Notes: generated by a model from the sequence alone, not told the origin. A DNA stretch of 64,000 bases from Perca fluviatilis (GCF_010015445.1 NC_053122.1:39396294-39460293); one strand, 5' to 3'. Shown: positions 24,895-35,846, counted from the first letter of the stretch. Program-made: numbers and translations.

Positions 24895-24962
24895 CATTCG
24901 TATCGCGATTCAAGCTCTACCGATTCAAAATTGATTCATAGAATTCCAAAAATCAATTAATA

Positions 24963-25365
24963 TACAGTACAGGCCAAAAGTTTGGACACACCTTCTCATT
25001 CAATGTGTTTCTTTATTTTCATGACTATTTACATTGTAGATTCTCACTGAAGGCATTGAAACTATGAATGAACACATATGGAATTATGTACTTAAAAAAA
25101 AAGTGTGAAATAACTGAAAACATGTCTTATATTTTAGATTCCTCATAGTAGCCATCCTTTGCTTTTTTTGATAACTCTGCAAACCCTTGGTGTTCTCTCA
25201 ATGAGCTTCATGAGGTAGTCACCTGAAATGGTTTTCACTTCACAGGTGTGCTTTGTCAGGGTTAATTAGTGGAATTTTTTCCCTTATTAATAAAAAAGCA
25301 AAGGGTGGTTACTTTGAAGAATCTAAAATATAAGACATGTTTTCAGTTATTTCACACTTTTTTGT
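24963..25365 (-). mobile_element. Tc1-derived MITE, right end truncated
   Basis: Starts TA then CAGTACAGGCCAAAAGTTTG exactly as the copy at 255, but carries the transposase-tail piece in opposite orientation (TGAGCTTCATGAGGTAGTCACC at about 25200-25225, quoted in two halves of one word). The right inverted repeat stops at CACTTTTTTGT (about 25365); the last 125 bp or so, including the second terminus, is absent. Confidence 0.88.
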
Positions 25366-25504
25366 GTATACCATTGTCCTGAAATGAGTTTAGCTCACCA
25401 TTCCCATAGATGGCGCTGCATCGAATTCCCAGTGAGGCCTGGGCACACTTGTTATAATCAGAAGAAGAACGAGTGCAGCAGAAGTAGTTTAGTCGGTGCA
25501 AACA

Positions 25505-25786
25505 ATGGCAAACTTCACAGAAAGAATTATTCAACCTGCTCCATCCTCATTGATTTGGACACATTTCGGCTTTTATAACCTCGAGGGGAAGATGGAACTT
25601 GATAGGAATCGTGCTATATGCAGGCTTTGCAAAGCGAAAGTTAAGTATTTTGGAAACACCACAAACTTGAGAACTCCCATGGTACGCCATCACCCAGAGA
25701 TTAACATTAAAGACGTGGACCAACAACAACCTAAAGTACCTCCTCCTAACATGCCAGTCAACCAACGCACTCTTTCAATGTTCTAA
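25505..25786 (+). pseudogene. hAT-type BED zinc-finger fragment (ZBED-like)
   Basis: From ATG at 25505 the 93-codon frame reads SLIWTHFGFYNLE..., then ICRLCKAKVKYFGNTTNLRT and MVRHHPEI. This is an almost complete BED finger: aromatic W-x-H-F, CxxC, and final H/H pair. It ends in PVNQRTLSMF and a stop, where a full hAT transposase would continue for several hundred residues. Probably a truncated transposase, though a short domesticated BED protein cannot be excluded from sequence alone. Confidence 0.75.
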
Positions 25787-26149
25787 ACTCCCACCCAACT
25801 CTGAACCAAAAGCTCTTTTTATTTAACAGTTTTATTTTATACTCAAAATAAATGTATTTGAAAGCTGGCCAAAGCTTGGCACTTTGCAGTTTTTAGTGGC
25901 AAAAGTTTTTTTTGTATGACGACATATAAAGTAATATCAAACTACATTTAATTTGTTGTGTTTCTTTCTTTTAAATTGTATGTCTACTGCAATAACATGG
26001 GAAAAGTAACTACATTTACATACTGTGAATAATTTTTTTTTTTTTTTAAATCGAGAATCGTTTTTAAACCAAAAATCGTTTTTGAATTGAATCTTGACAT
26101 TTTCTGAATTGTGCACCCCTATAAAATACCACAATGCACTGCTAATTTG

Positions 26150-26684
26150 AGTGTACATACGATGTACCCTACATGCCTATACCACAATGAAACGCGGCCG
26201 CGTTTTCAGGCAGCGGTAATCTATTCCTCATTCAACAAGGGAAACCGTTGCTATGATACCCGCAACAAACAGCGTTTGCTCTAGCAGTGGCAGAACCAAA
26301 CAGAGCCTACGGTCCTTCTGCTTCACTCCCCGCCGGGAAGACAGCGGTAGCAGGAGATGGCTAACCAGACTGTGCTTCTCCCGGGCTGTCATCCATTCTC
26401 TCAGGAAAGAAGTCTCCCTACAGTGGGAGCGACCAAACGGCCCACTGCTGGCTCGTTAGCTTGCTTATTTCACCCACCCAACATGCCTTCATCATACACT
26501 GGTTACCGAAAATTTGCCAAAATAAATTTTCACTCATCTGGCGATAGCGATGTGCTTTCCTTCGATGTGACAAAAGCATGTGAATTAAATATTAAGTTCT
26601 TACATTTTACTAATTTAGAGGCTGGCCGTGTTGCTGGTAAGCTAGCTTGCTAGGGGGGGGAAGTAATTGTTTAGCGGTGCAGAG
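26150..26684. other. GC-richer unassigned block
   Basis: Clearly richer in GC than its surroundings, with small open frames on the plus strand (26253-26459, 26357-26653) that show no family motif. It may be the inner part of an unrecognised repeat. No splice-bounded exon could be defined. Confidence 0.35.
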
Positions 26685-26713
26685 CGAGAGAGAGAGAGAG
26701 AGAAAGAGAGAGT

Positions 26714-26772
<59 letters not shown>

Positions 26773-26782
26773 AAGAGAGAGA
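26685..26782 (+). repeat. (GA)n microsatellite
   Basis: About 98 nt of GA with occasional AA or TA interruptions. Confidence 0.98.
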
Positions 26783-27119
26783 TATTACTATTACGGTCTT
26801 TAGCTATATTAAATGTCACGGTATAGGATATTAGTTTATTATGTAATGTGCAGGTATGTAGAGATCTTTTAAAAGACATGTTACTGTTGGAATAAATATA
26901 ACTACACAAGTAGTTAAGTATATCTTGCAGTACATTTGCCATCTTATGATCATAATGTGCAAAAATAGATATTACATTAGTTCGAACCTGTGTGTTTCTA
27001 GAGGGAACATTCAAGCGTAATTTTTTTACCAGTTTATGATAGCTCTTATGTGTATTGGATTGATCAGATTATATGACAAATGAAAGGAGCCTTGGGTGTG
27101 TCGTTTCTTTGTTTTCCAA

Positions 27120-27278
27120 GCTGAAAAGCCAATCAGATCAATTGACTGTTTGGCCGAAAAAAGGCAGACGAAGGCTGACAGTGCAAGACACACCGCACAA
27201 ACTAGGCCGACGGTCAGTCGCCGTCCGTCCAGCTGGGACCGATGGCCGGCGGTCGACTTAGTGTGTCAGGGCCTTTAG
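27120..27278. repeat. MITE-end-like fragment (ACGGTCAGTCGCCGTC...)
   Basis: GC-rich block ending GTGTGTCAGGGCCT. Related wording (ACACACCAGACGGCCGACTG) occurs at 33055-33150 inside the Ty3-like element, suggesting both are pieces of one repeat family. Termini not established. Confidence 0.4.
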
Positions 27279-27619
27279 ATGTGCAATGAGCAGAGCATAT
27301 AACAATTGAAAAATAAACTTGTGCACTGAAATGTCCTCTTATTTATTCTTATAGGAGGTGCTGCACCCGGCCATGTTTATGTTGACACTGCAACAAAAAT
27401 GATTGATTGCGTTTGCACAGATGATGAAATGTAACAAGTTCACTACAATCAGATGCAGCTTACATAAAAAGGGAACATCTACGCATGTTAACCAAGATTC
27501 ACATATTCAGAATGGGAGCTTAACCTGGTTTTCTGACCCATTTATGAGGCTTATATACTTCAATATAAAACTGGGTTACCTAAGGAACCAGTTTAGGATT
27601 ACAGCTGGTAAAGTGTTGG

Positions 27620-28075
27620 TGCTCTAGTAACAGTACAGGCAGCAATGATTAAAGCAGGACCAGTTGTAGTTGCAGCAGTACTATTATAACTGAATGTACA
27701 GTAGTCATAGGAGTATTCCATTTAGTAGCAGTGGTGATGGAGCAATAATAAAAGCAGTGGCAGTATGAGCTATTAAAGCATTAGGGGAAAGCTGCTTTAG
27801 TATAAACAGTCTCATTGCATAACAACATACTGCCCAACCCTAGAAGCAGCTAAAGAAGTGTGAGTTAAAGCAGCAGTAATAGTAGCTGCATTAGCAGTAG
27901 TTGCATCAAAGGACACAGAGGTGGTAAAGTGATTGTAACAGCACAGCAGTACTAAGTTTAGTCGTAACAGCAGCAGCATGGTAGTTGTAGTATTAAAAAT
28001 TCACCCTGGTAGAAGTAGAAATATAAGGAGTGGTGCTGCAGTTCAAGCAGCAGCATAGACTGTATTAAAACATGG
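27620..28075 (+). repeat. Degenerate GCAGTA-type simple sequence
   Basis: Dozens of imperfect AGCAGTA, AGTAGCA and GTTGCAGCAG words over about 450 bp, too diverged for a clean period. It looks like an old triplet/hexamer satellite. Confidence 0.7.
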
Positions 28076-28950
28076 ATGTAGTGTCCATAAAGAAGCCTGG
28101 AGTTTGGGTTCACTGCTTGCTACCATTTTGTCAGAGAATAGAGGCAAAAAGTCCTAATTTTAAAATGGGGTGTAGTCTTGATGGAGATGCAGAGGTGAGG
28201 AGAGCAAGCAGTGACTACCAGGCATGAGCGAGACAGGCTAAGACAGGGAGGCTCTATGTCCCAATAATCAGGATGATTTGATTTTTAAAGAGTAAACAAA
28301 TCAGAGTATTAGTTTTATTTATTTTGTTCAGTGCTCAATCATCATCACACAAACTGGTCGAGTTCACAAGACAATCACCAGACTCATGTTGGAAGGCACT
28401 CAGCTCAAAATAACACCAGACCACGGACCATAAAAGGAGAGTGAGTCGCAAGCCAGCTGTCAAGGTTAATGTATATGTGGACTTAAGGTGGATTGACATG
28501 TCAGCACGTTTATGTTTTAAAACATACCATTCATAATGTAAGTTGGAAGGGTACAAGTAAAAGCCAGAGAGAGGAGGAATGTGTCTGTGTGTGTCAGTAT
28601 GTTAAGGATTAAGAGTGACCGCAAAGCTGTTTTTACGGCTGAAGAAGATGAAGAGCAAAAAAAGTGATGAGTATGAAACTGCTGAAATGTTTTTGCATAT
28701 ATAAGTTATGTTTTCAAACCAAAGACTCATGTTTAGTGATAGAAATACTCAGACATATTGATGAAGTAAAAGTAGCAATATCACAGTACTCTTGTAACAG
28801 AGTAAAAATACTCTGTTACAAGTGAAAGCCATGCATTCAAAATGTGTCTAAATTTGGCTTGTATTGTTATATTGTATTGTTTGACCTGTTTGTAACAAAA
28901 TATACTTAAAGTAAAAGGTACTTATTATGCAGAATATATACGTGTGTGTG

Positions 28951-28955
<5 letters not shown>
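28076..28955. other. Intron, nothing recognised
   Basis: No exon, RNA gene or repeat family seen. A short (TA)n tract follows at about 28957-28985. Confidence 0.5.
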
Positions 28956-28983
<28 letters not shown>

Positions 28984-28988
<5 letters not shown>

Positions 28989-30283
28989 TTTTTTATGGGG
29001 TTGGGACCATCAGTTGTGTTGTGCAGAAGTCAGGTTGATACACAGCCAACAGCCCTATTGGACAACTGTTAGAATTCATATTATGGCAAGAACCAATCAG
29101 CTAAGTAAAGAGAAACGAGTGGCCATCATTACTTTAACAAATGAAGGTCAGTCAGTCCGGAAAATTGCGAAAACTTTGAATGTGTCCCCAAGTGCAGTCG
29201 CAAAAACCATCAAGTGCTACAACGAAACTGGCTCACATGAGGACCGCCCCAGGAAAGGAAGACCAAGAGTCACCTCTGCTGCTGAGGATAAGTTCATCCG
29301 AGTCACCAGCCTCAGAAATCGCAAGTTAACAGCAGCTCAGATTAGAGACCAGATGAATGCCACACAGAGTTCTAGCAGCAGACACATCTCTAGAACAACT
29401 GTTAAGAGGAGACCGTGCGAATCAGGCCTTCATGGTCAAATAGCTGCTGGGAAACCACTGCTAAGGGTGGCAACAAGCAGAAGAGATTTGTTTGGGCCAA
29501 GAAACACAAGGAATGGACATAAGACCAGTGGAAATCTGTGCTTTGGTCTGATGAGTCCAAATTTGAGATCTTTGGTTCCAACCTGTCTTTGTGCGACGCA
29601 GAAAAGGTGAACGGATGGATTCTACATGCCTGGTTCCCACCGTGAAGCATGGAGGAGGAGGTGTGATGGTGTGGGGTTGCTTTGCTGGTGACACTGTTGG
29701 GGATTTATTCAAAATTGAAGGCATACTGAACCAGCATGGCTATCACAGCATCCTGCAGCGACATGCCATCCCATCCGGGTTTGCGTTTCGTTGGACCATC
29801 ATTTATTTTCACGGGGGACACAGAAACAACACACCTCCAGGCTGTGTAAGGGCTATTTGACCAAGAAGGAGAGTGATGGAGTGCTGCACCAGATGACCTG
29901 GCCTCCACAGTCACCAGACCTGAACCCAATCAAGATGGTTTGGGGTGAGCTGGACCACAGAGTGAAGGCAATAGGGCCAACAAGTGTTAAGCATCTCTGG
30001 GAACTCCTTCAAGACTGTTGGAAAAGCATTTCAGGTGACTACCTCTTGAAGCTCATCAAGAGAATGCAAAGCAGTAATCAGAGCAAAGGGTGGCTACTTT
30101 GAAGAAACTAGAATATAAGACATGTTTTCAGTTATTTCACACTTTTTTGTTAAGTACATAATTCCACATGTGTTCATTCATAGTTTTGATGCCTTCAGTG
30201 AGAATCTACAATGTAAATAGTCATGAAAATAAAGGAAACCCATTGAATGAGAAGGTGTGTCCAAACTTTTGGCCTGTACCGTA
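28984..30283 (+). mobile_element. Tc1/mariner element, left end lost
   Basis: The right terminus GGCCTGTACCG then TA at 30282-30283 and the roughly 190-bp inverted-repeat region match the MITEs at 255 and 24963. The left terminus is absent; the element starts abruptly next to a (TA)n run. The transposase gene is inside and broken. Confidence 0.93.
29083..30102 (+). pseudogene. Tc1-like transposase, inactivated
   Basis: Start MARTNQLSKEKRVAIITL at 29083, with two helix-turn-helix regions: VRKIAKTLNVSPSAVAKTIK, then LTAAQIRDQMNATQSSSSRH after a GRPRVTS hook. The frame shifts near 29410. SDESKF-type first aspartate lies near 29548 and GGGGVMVWGCFAGD follows in a new frame from 29591. The second aspartate block (family QQDND) is destroyed, reading HGGHRNN. 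The third block reads SPDLNPIKMVW, so the catalytic Glu is Lys. Family length is about 340 residues. The copy cannot encode an active enzyme. Confidence 0.93.
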
Positions 30284-30296
30284 TGTATGTATGTAT

Positions 30297-31455
30297 CAGT
30301 GGCGATTTCTTTAAGACTGCAAGGGAAGCTCAGCTTCCCCCAAAATCTCTAAAATGTAATGGTCAAATATGTACTATTGTGTTAACGTTTTATTAACTAA
30401 AATGCGTTAGAATACATTAATCTCGAAGACGAGTTGGTTCAGAATTAGCTGAATCGATGTCCTTCTCATACATTCCCGTATCGTCTCAGTGCATTTCCCT
30501 GTTGAAGCCTAGCGTCCGTTGATTTCAATGGGACTGCTTTGAGCAGTTTTTTTCAGCGATTCGAAACTAGACGGTCATTGTATAAATGCTGCGATTATGT
30601 CCCGCCCACGGACGCTCAGCGTCCCTGGGGGTCAATGGAGCAGTAGGCTGGCCTGGACGCTGGGCTTCTGCGTGATGATTGGAGGGTCTGTCGAAGTTTT
30701 GAATGACAGCAATTTTGTACTATAAAAAGTCGCCGAAGCTGTTCAACTTCAAGCAGAGCTCATCTCAGTCCCATCGTGGATTTTGCAAGTGTAGTTGAAA
30801 GACGAACTGCTGCAACCTATTTCTTGGTATTTGCTTGGCGAAATTGCTAGCCAATTTTCATCATACATTTCATACAATTATACACCACATTCCTTGTTTC
30901 AGTTTAACCTAATTCCCACATTTCCTCCTACGAGTTTAATATTGTTTTGTTACATCGTTTGTTCAATCATTCATTCATACAGTAGGCTAGGCTAGTGTTG
31001 TAGGGGTGAACTAGCCAGTTAGCAAACTGCATACGATGGCAGACAATGTGAATATAGTCGACCTGATTTTGGCAAAGCCATTTGAAACTCTTACTTACGA
31101 GGAGAAACTTAGAATTAAACAGCAGGGTTAGATCAACACTTAAGATTTATTTAGTGCAAAAGACAGGGCAAAGTAACAGGTCTGTTCAGATCTCCTGGTA
31201 TGACAAAGCTGGCTGACTGGAAGTACCGTGACAAAGAAAATGTACTGCTGGCCATACCTCTTGATGAAACCTTCTCACAGATATTATAAATTAGTATTAT
31301 AATAATTATATTATTATTGTATTATATTATTATATTATTTAATTATTACATTAATATTATATATATGTTATTATAATATTAATATAAATAAATGGACAAT
31401 TTTTATGCTATAGGCCAAAAATGAGCTTCCCCCTTGAATGACCAGTATAGTGACA
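30297..31455 (+). mobile_element. hAT element of the TTF/ZMYM type, deletion derivative
   Basis: Left end CAGTGGCGATTTCTTTAAGA followed by AGGGAAGCTCAGCTTCCCC; the right side has GAGCTTCCCCCTTGAATGAC then an eroded terminus near 31455. It abuts the right end of the Tc1 (14 bp between). The internal gene is reduced to its first exon region. Confidence 0.7.
31036..31265 (+). pseudogene. TTF/ZMYM-type hAT transposase N-terminus
   Basis: ATG at 31036 begins MADNVNIVDLILAKPFETLT then YEEKLRIKQQG and a TAG stop at 31129. Beyond it, in shifted frames, NRSVQISWYDKAGWLTGS and KMYCWPYLL are the start of a TTF-type zinc finger (W-Y-x-x-x-x-W-L-x-x and Y-C-W/F-P-C, here with the last Cys changed to Tyr). 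Such N-termini belong to hAT transposases annotated as ZMYM1-like in fish. The rest is deleted. Confidence 0.7.
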
Positions 31456-31459
31456 GATA

Positions 31460-31698
31460 AGGTGTATGTATGTATATATATAAATATACACATACACACA
31501 ACATACACCACACACACACATATATATACACACACACACATATACACACACACACATCATACACATATATATACACACATACATACACACATATCAATAC
31601 ACACACATATATATATACACACATCACACATATATACAACACATACACACATACACACACAAAATCATACACACACACACACACAAACAAAACACAAC

Positions 31699-31739
<41 letters not shown>

Positions 31740-32116
31740 CACAAGACACAACACACACAAAACACACAAACACACAACAAACACACACAAAAAGACACAA
31801 AAAAAGAGAAGAAACACAACACAGAGAAAAACACACAAAAAGAACACACACACACACAGACAGACAAGAGAGAACACACACAGCACACACACACACAACC
31901 AGACACACACAAAAAGACACAACACACACACACAAAAAAGGAGAGAGAAAAAAAAAGGAAAAGAAAAGAGAACAGGGAGAGAAAGAAGAGAGAGGAGAGA
32001 AAAGAGAGAAAGAAAAGAGGAGAGGAGAGAGGAAAGGAGAGAGGAAAGAGAAGAGAGAGGGGGAGGTATATACATACACACAACATATATACACAAACAT
32101 AAACAAAAAAAAAAAA

Positions 32117-32150
<34 letters not shown>

Positions 32151-32180
32151 ACAAAAAAAATATTATTATATATATATATA
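31460..32180 (+). repeat. 700-bp low-complexity tract: AC, then A/G, then poly-A
   Basis: CA/TA mixtures (31460-31650), irregular ACACAA/AAACAC (31650-31950), GAGAAAG/GGAGAGA (31800-32070), A-rich (32100-32160), then a short TA run. Read on the gene strand it is T/G then T/C then poly-T. All long open frames here are artefacts of composition. Confidence 0.9.
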
Positions 32181-32205
32181 TAGCCAGGCTCATTAGCGAT
32201 GATTA

Positions 32206-33349
32206 GTGACTGGATTGATGAGCTGGAGAACTCTGTCAGCTATCATAGGTATAAAGGCAAAGCGAAAGTGTATTTATAATCATTTGGAATGGGAGGCTCA
32301 ACAGGAGATCAAGCATTCTGCAACAGAGGTGAGGAGAAATCCCGAGTTAATGTTAGCGGTGCTGGAGAAGACCTATGGCCGCCCACCCTCTTTGGTTAAA
32401 GTGCAAAAACGCCGCAGTTAGACCCATTTGTTTTCGATACCAGGGTGTGGGGCACCTAGCAATGATGTGTAGGGGGATGCCAGCACAAACAGTTAGCGCT
32501 GATGGTAGGGGGGCTGCTGGTACAAGAACAGTAGGAGGAGAGACTAACCAGGGGCAGCAGGGAAACTTTCTCCCTCTGTAGTGGAGAGCCAAACTACGGA
32601 CGGGAGGCAAGTGGGCTCAGGGGAGGCATTGGGTGATCACACCGAGTTAGCCGAGGCACTGGTGGGTCCGGTACAGTTTGTGGGATAAGGGGTCTAATGT
32701 GTCAGTGGCGTGCTCACTGAAAGTTTCTTTCAGCAACATTTCTCAAAGATGGATGAGGCTGCTCTGAAGGTGTGTGGGTGGCTCAGTTTGAAAGGGGCTC
32801 ATGGGACACCGTTACCATATGTGGGGTAATTAAGACTTGATGTGTATATTGCAGGGGTGGTGTAACCCTAATGTGGGCTCTTGGTGGTAAAAGACTCCCC
32901 TGATGATGTCACACGGGAAAGAAGAAGAATGGTGCCGGGCATAATTGGGATGAATGTAATAAAGAAATGCAAAGAGTGTTCTTCCGGCCCCCTTGGTCTT
33001 TCATGTACTCCACGTTCATCTGTCACTATTGAAGGTTTCGCTAAAGTGTTATAGGCGAGACACACACACCAGACGGCCGACTGTCGACAGAAAAGCCAGT
33101 CGAAATGATCGGTCGGGTCCCCGAGGTCCAAAAAACTGCCACGGAACACACTGAGGCGACACCGACTTGAGAAACGTAATACGTCTCTTATAGCCTCTTC
33201 AACTGTTGTAGTACCTGCTGGGTCTATGTGCCTTGTTTCAGCCTCAGGGTTTCAGTGTAACAGCCCTGCCGGTCAGGCAGTAATAGTAGAAGTGTTAGGA
33301 GTGGAGGAAGGGCTGCTACCCAGTAACTTGTTGGTGTCCACTTCCTACA
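32206..33349 (+). pseudogene. Ty3-like retroelement, gag and protease remnants
   Basis: Gag-like frame at 32206-32421: IYNHLEWEAQQEIKHSATEV then RRNPELMLAVLEKTYG. A degenerate zinc knuckle follows in another frame (CFRYQGVGHLAMMC; CxxC second Cys is Tyr). A protease-linker region reads VVKDSPDDV and GIIGMNVIKKCKE (about 32880-32970) and VTIEGFAKVL. At about 33049-33170 a foreign GC-rich fragment interrupts. PAGSMCLVSASG and VEEGLLPSNLLVS precede the next insertion at 33350. No LTR was found on the left. Old and inactive. Confidence 0.75.
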
Positions 33350-34545
33350 CCCTAAAAAATGCTGGGTTATTTCATCTACCCAACCGCTGGGTTATGAAAT
33401 GTTTTACCCATTATGGGTTATTTATATGGAAGTTGGGTTATTTTGTGCAACTCATGCGTTGAGTCAAAATCCATCAACCCAACATACATCGGTTGACCCA
33501 GCACTTGGGTTGTTTGTGCTTCGAACGTTATCAGATCATCACCAGAGTCCACACACCGAGCGCTTGTCACAGCAGAGAACCAGTCTGGTCATCCAACGAG
33601 GCAAATAAATAATAAAAGGTTTGTGTACACTAGCTACATGTCTAAATCACATTGTCTGTGTTGCGTTACCTATTAAAGTACTATCATTTATATTGTGAGG
33701 CTAGTTGGTTAGTTTGGCTAACAACGTAGCTAGCTAACGTTAGCCATTTAGCCGTTATCATGGAAGCATGGATAGCCTACAGCTTATCCGTTTGGTCTGA
33801 ATTATATTAATGAATTAATGAAACAAGTTCATAATGCCCATGGGCATATGGTCATATTTATTGAGTTCACCAGGCTAATTTGCCAGCTAGTTTCAACCTA
33901 GCCAGGTGATTAACTATCTAGCTAGCTAGCTAGATAGTTTACTAGCCAACAGGCTGTCCGTTAGTTGCTTTGCTAGCTATATTATTTTAACTGGCTCTAA
34001 ATGAACGCGCTTGTTTTTCCTGAAGCTTTTAATGTGAAATGTGAAGGCATAACACAGTGTTTGACTGATTAAAGTATGTAAAAACAGTGAGATAACCTGA
34101 TATGTCTGACTAAATGCATGTATGTGCATTTATTTAAGTAATGTGGTGACCCACAATAGATACGAACAAATGCTTATTTTAAATGGCGGCCTGGCAAACG
34201 ACAAGGGCCACTTGAGTTAACGGTTAAGAAATATATAATAAAAAGTTTGGGAACCACTGCTGTAGACTGTTGTACTGACAGTCGTGCCCTGAAAGCTATG
34301 CTGTGAGCAGCCACAAATATTCAAATATGAATTGCATTCATATAAAAACAATTTACATGCATGCAATTTGTCATATGAATTGTATAGGTAGAGAGGGAGG
34401 ATTGTGATGCTAAATAAAATGGCTGTTATCTTCACATTGGATTACATTCTTCTGTTAGTCTGCATTGCTTTTACATGGTGATATCTGAATAGTTAATACA
34501 ATAGCAATTGTATCTTTGCTTAAGCTCTTTTTGTGTTTGTTTCAG

Positions 34546-34609
34546 ATCAATGGATAGCTTTGTCATTAACACTTTGACAGAGTGCCAGACCTTGTCGAAA
34601 GATTTAAAG
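34546..34609 (+). pseudogene. SAM-protein-like passenger gene, exon a
   Basis: Bounded by TTTGTTTCAG and AAG/GTAAGA. ATG at 34551 gives MDSFVINTLTE; a one-base loss then shifts the frame, and in the new frame PDLVERFK follows. Together this resembles the start of a sterile-alpha-motif domain (TEWxLxDLVExF). Similar predicted SAMD3-like proteins are multi-copy in teleosts (memory). Confidence 0.55.
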
Positions 34610-34715
34610 GTAAGAAATATTTGTTTTCCCATCCACAGCATATCAAGTGTGCATTGCTACTAAAGCCCTTTTCAGACATGAATTCTTATGAAATATAATT
34701 TCCTCTTTTTTTCAG

Positions 34716-34820
34716 TAGCTTCCATGTAATGTGTCAAAGTGACTCCAATAGATGAGGGTTAACAATTGGACCATCGATCAGATCCTCGAAGAGTTCCCTC
34801 ACCTAATGACCAAAGGCATG
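34716..34820 (+). pseudogene. SAM-protein-like passenger gene, exon b
   Basis: Acceptor TTTTTTTCAG, donor ATG/GTAGGT. One frame reads MRVNNWTIDQILEEFPHL then MTKGM. The splice sites look intact and the reading fits exon c. Function unknown; the upstream part contains stops. Confidence 0.5.
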
Positions 34821-34926
34821 GTAGGTATAGGGAAATATGATCTTACATATGAGGATGCATTGTTTATAATGTTTTATTAGTGTGCCACATTGAATTGGTT
34901 TTAAAAATGTGTTTTCCATTTTATAG

Positions 34927-35014
34927 ATTGCACAGGCTTGTCCTGCATGGGGATGCTGCATCAAAGTTGTTTGAAACTTGGTCATATGAAATGCCAGGAG
35001 GGGAGTCTAAAATG
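34927..35014 (+). pseudogene. SAM-protein-like passenger gene, exon c
   Basis: Acceptor CATTTTATAG, donor ATG/GTAAAG. After a probable small indel the frame reads LHGDAASKLFETWSYEMPGG then ESKM. It continues the theme of exon b (EEFPHL... LHGDAA... FETW), seen in SAMD3-like fish proteins. Confidence 0.5.
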
Positions 35015-35427
35015 GTAAAGTTTATTCAAAGTAGAATACTTGCTTGCAAGTAGAGCTAATGGCTCTTAATAGCAGCTTTTTAATAGGAATTTGAATTTGT
35101 TCACTATAGACCTGTTGACTGTTGGCCTGTTGAATGTTCAGCCAGTTCATTCGTAATTGTTGTTTTGCTCTGAATGTTTTCCTACCTGAGTGATATGAAC
35201 TGCACCAGTTCCACTATATTGTTGATATAATACATTTTTTTCAAAGATTCCATTATGTTTTGTTTTTGTATTGTTTAAGTGTTTATTGCATATATGCATA
35301 AATCTAGCATGTATTCTGTTCTAGGTTTGTAGTTTAACAGTTTCATTGCAATTTATTTTCTTAAATTGTACTGTAATGTGTTAGAATTAATCTGGGATAT
35401 GGGTTAATTTTGCCAAGCATTCACCTA

Positions 35428-35695
35428 TACACTATATAACAAATATGTAGTTGAATCAACCCAGAATTGTAATTAATTTGACCCAGCATTTGGGTACACT
35501 ATATAACAAATATATAGTTGAATCAACCCAGAATTATAATTAATTTGACCCAGCATTTGGGTACACTATATAACAAATATATAGTTGAATCAACCCAGAA
35601 TTGTAATTAATTTGACCCAGCATTTGGGCACACTATATAACAAATATGTAGTTGAATCAACCCAGAATTGTAATTAATTTGACCCAGCATTTGGG
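35428..35695 (+). repeat. 67-bp tandem array, four units
   Basis: Units start at 35428, 35495, 35562 and 35629 with TACACTATATAACAAATAT (CACACT in the last) and end GACCCAGCATTTGGG. Only a handful of substitutions between units. It lies in the right subterminal part of the TGGGTT element and each unit carries its AACCCA/GACCCA motifs. Confidence 0.96.
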
Positions 35696-35846
35696 TAGAA
35701 TATTTAACTCATCTGTTGGGTTAAAAATGACCAACCCATCTTGCTGGGTCAAATTAACTACTGTTGGTCCGGTGGAATAGTGATCCAGCGGTTGGGTTAT
35801 AAAACAACCCAAGTTGGGTTATTTTTAACCCATCATTTTTAAGTGT

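Larger units (their letters stand above)
24895..26124 (+). mobile_element. hAT remnant with nested Tc1 MITE
   Basis: Right end ...TTTTGAATTGAATCTTGACA to TGCACCCCT (about 26045-26120) is mirrored on the left only by an eroded ATCGCGATTCAA/AAAATCAATT region (24900-24960). A Tc1-derived MITE begins at 24965 and a BED-finger frame follows at 25505. It is short for an autonomous hAT, since everything after the BED domain is missing. Confidence 0.65.
33350..35846. mobile_element. TGGGTT-terminal DNA transposon (about 2.5 kb)
   Basis: Ends ACCCTAAAAAATGCTGGGTT and AACCCATCATTTTTAAGTGT are imperfect inverted repeats; TGGGTT/AACCCA words are dense in the outer 150 bp of both sides, like transposase-binding subterminal repeats. 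It sits in the Ty3-like element, whose frame resumes directly after it (VWVQGGVLMVPVVNVGHTDV). Target duplication not resolved; superfamily not assigned. Inside are intron-containing SAM-protein-like exons and a 67-bp tandem array. Confidence 0.8.

Noticed and set aside
26253..26653. Small frames in a GC-richer block, possible host exon
   Set aside because: No homology recognised and no convincing acceptor/donor pair; kept only as an unassigned block.
35428..35695. Four regular repeats considered as a CRISPR-like array
   Set aside because: Units are contiguous 67-bp tandem copies with no unique spacers, in a vertebrate genome.
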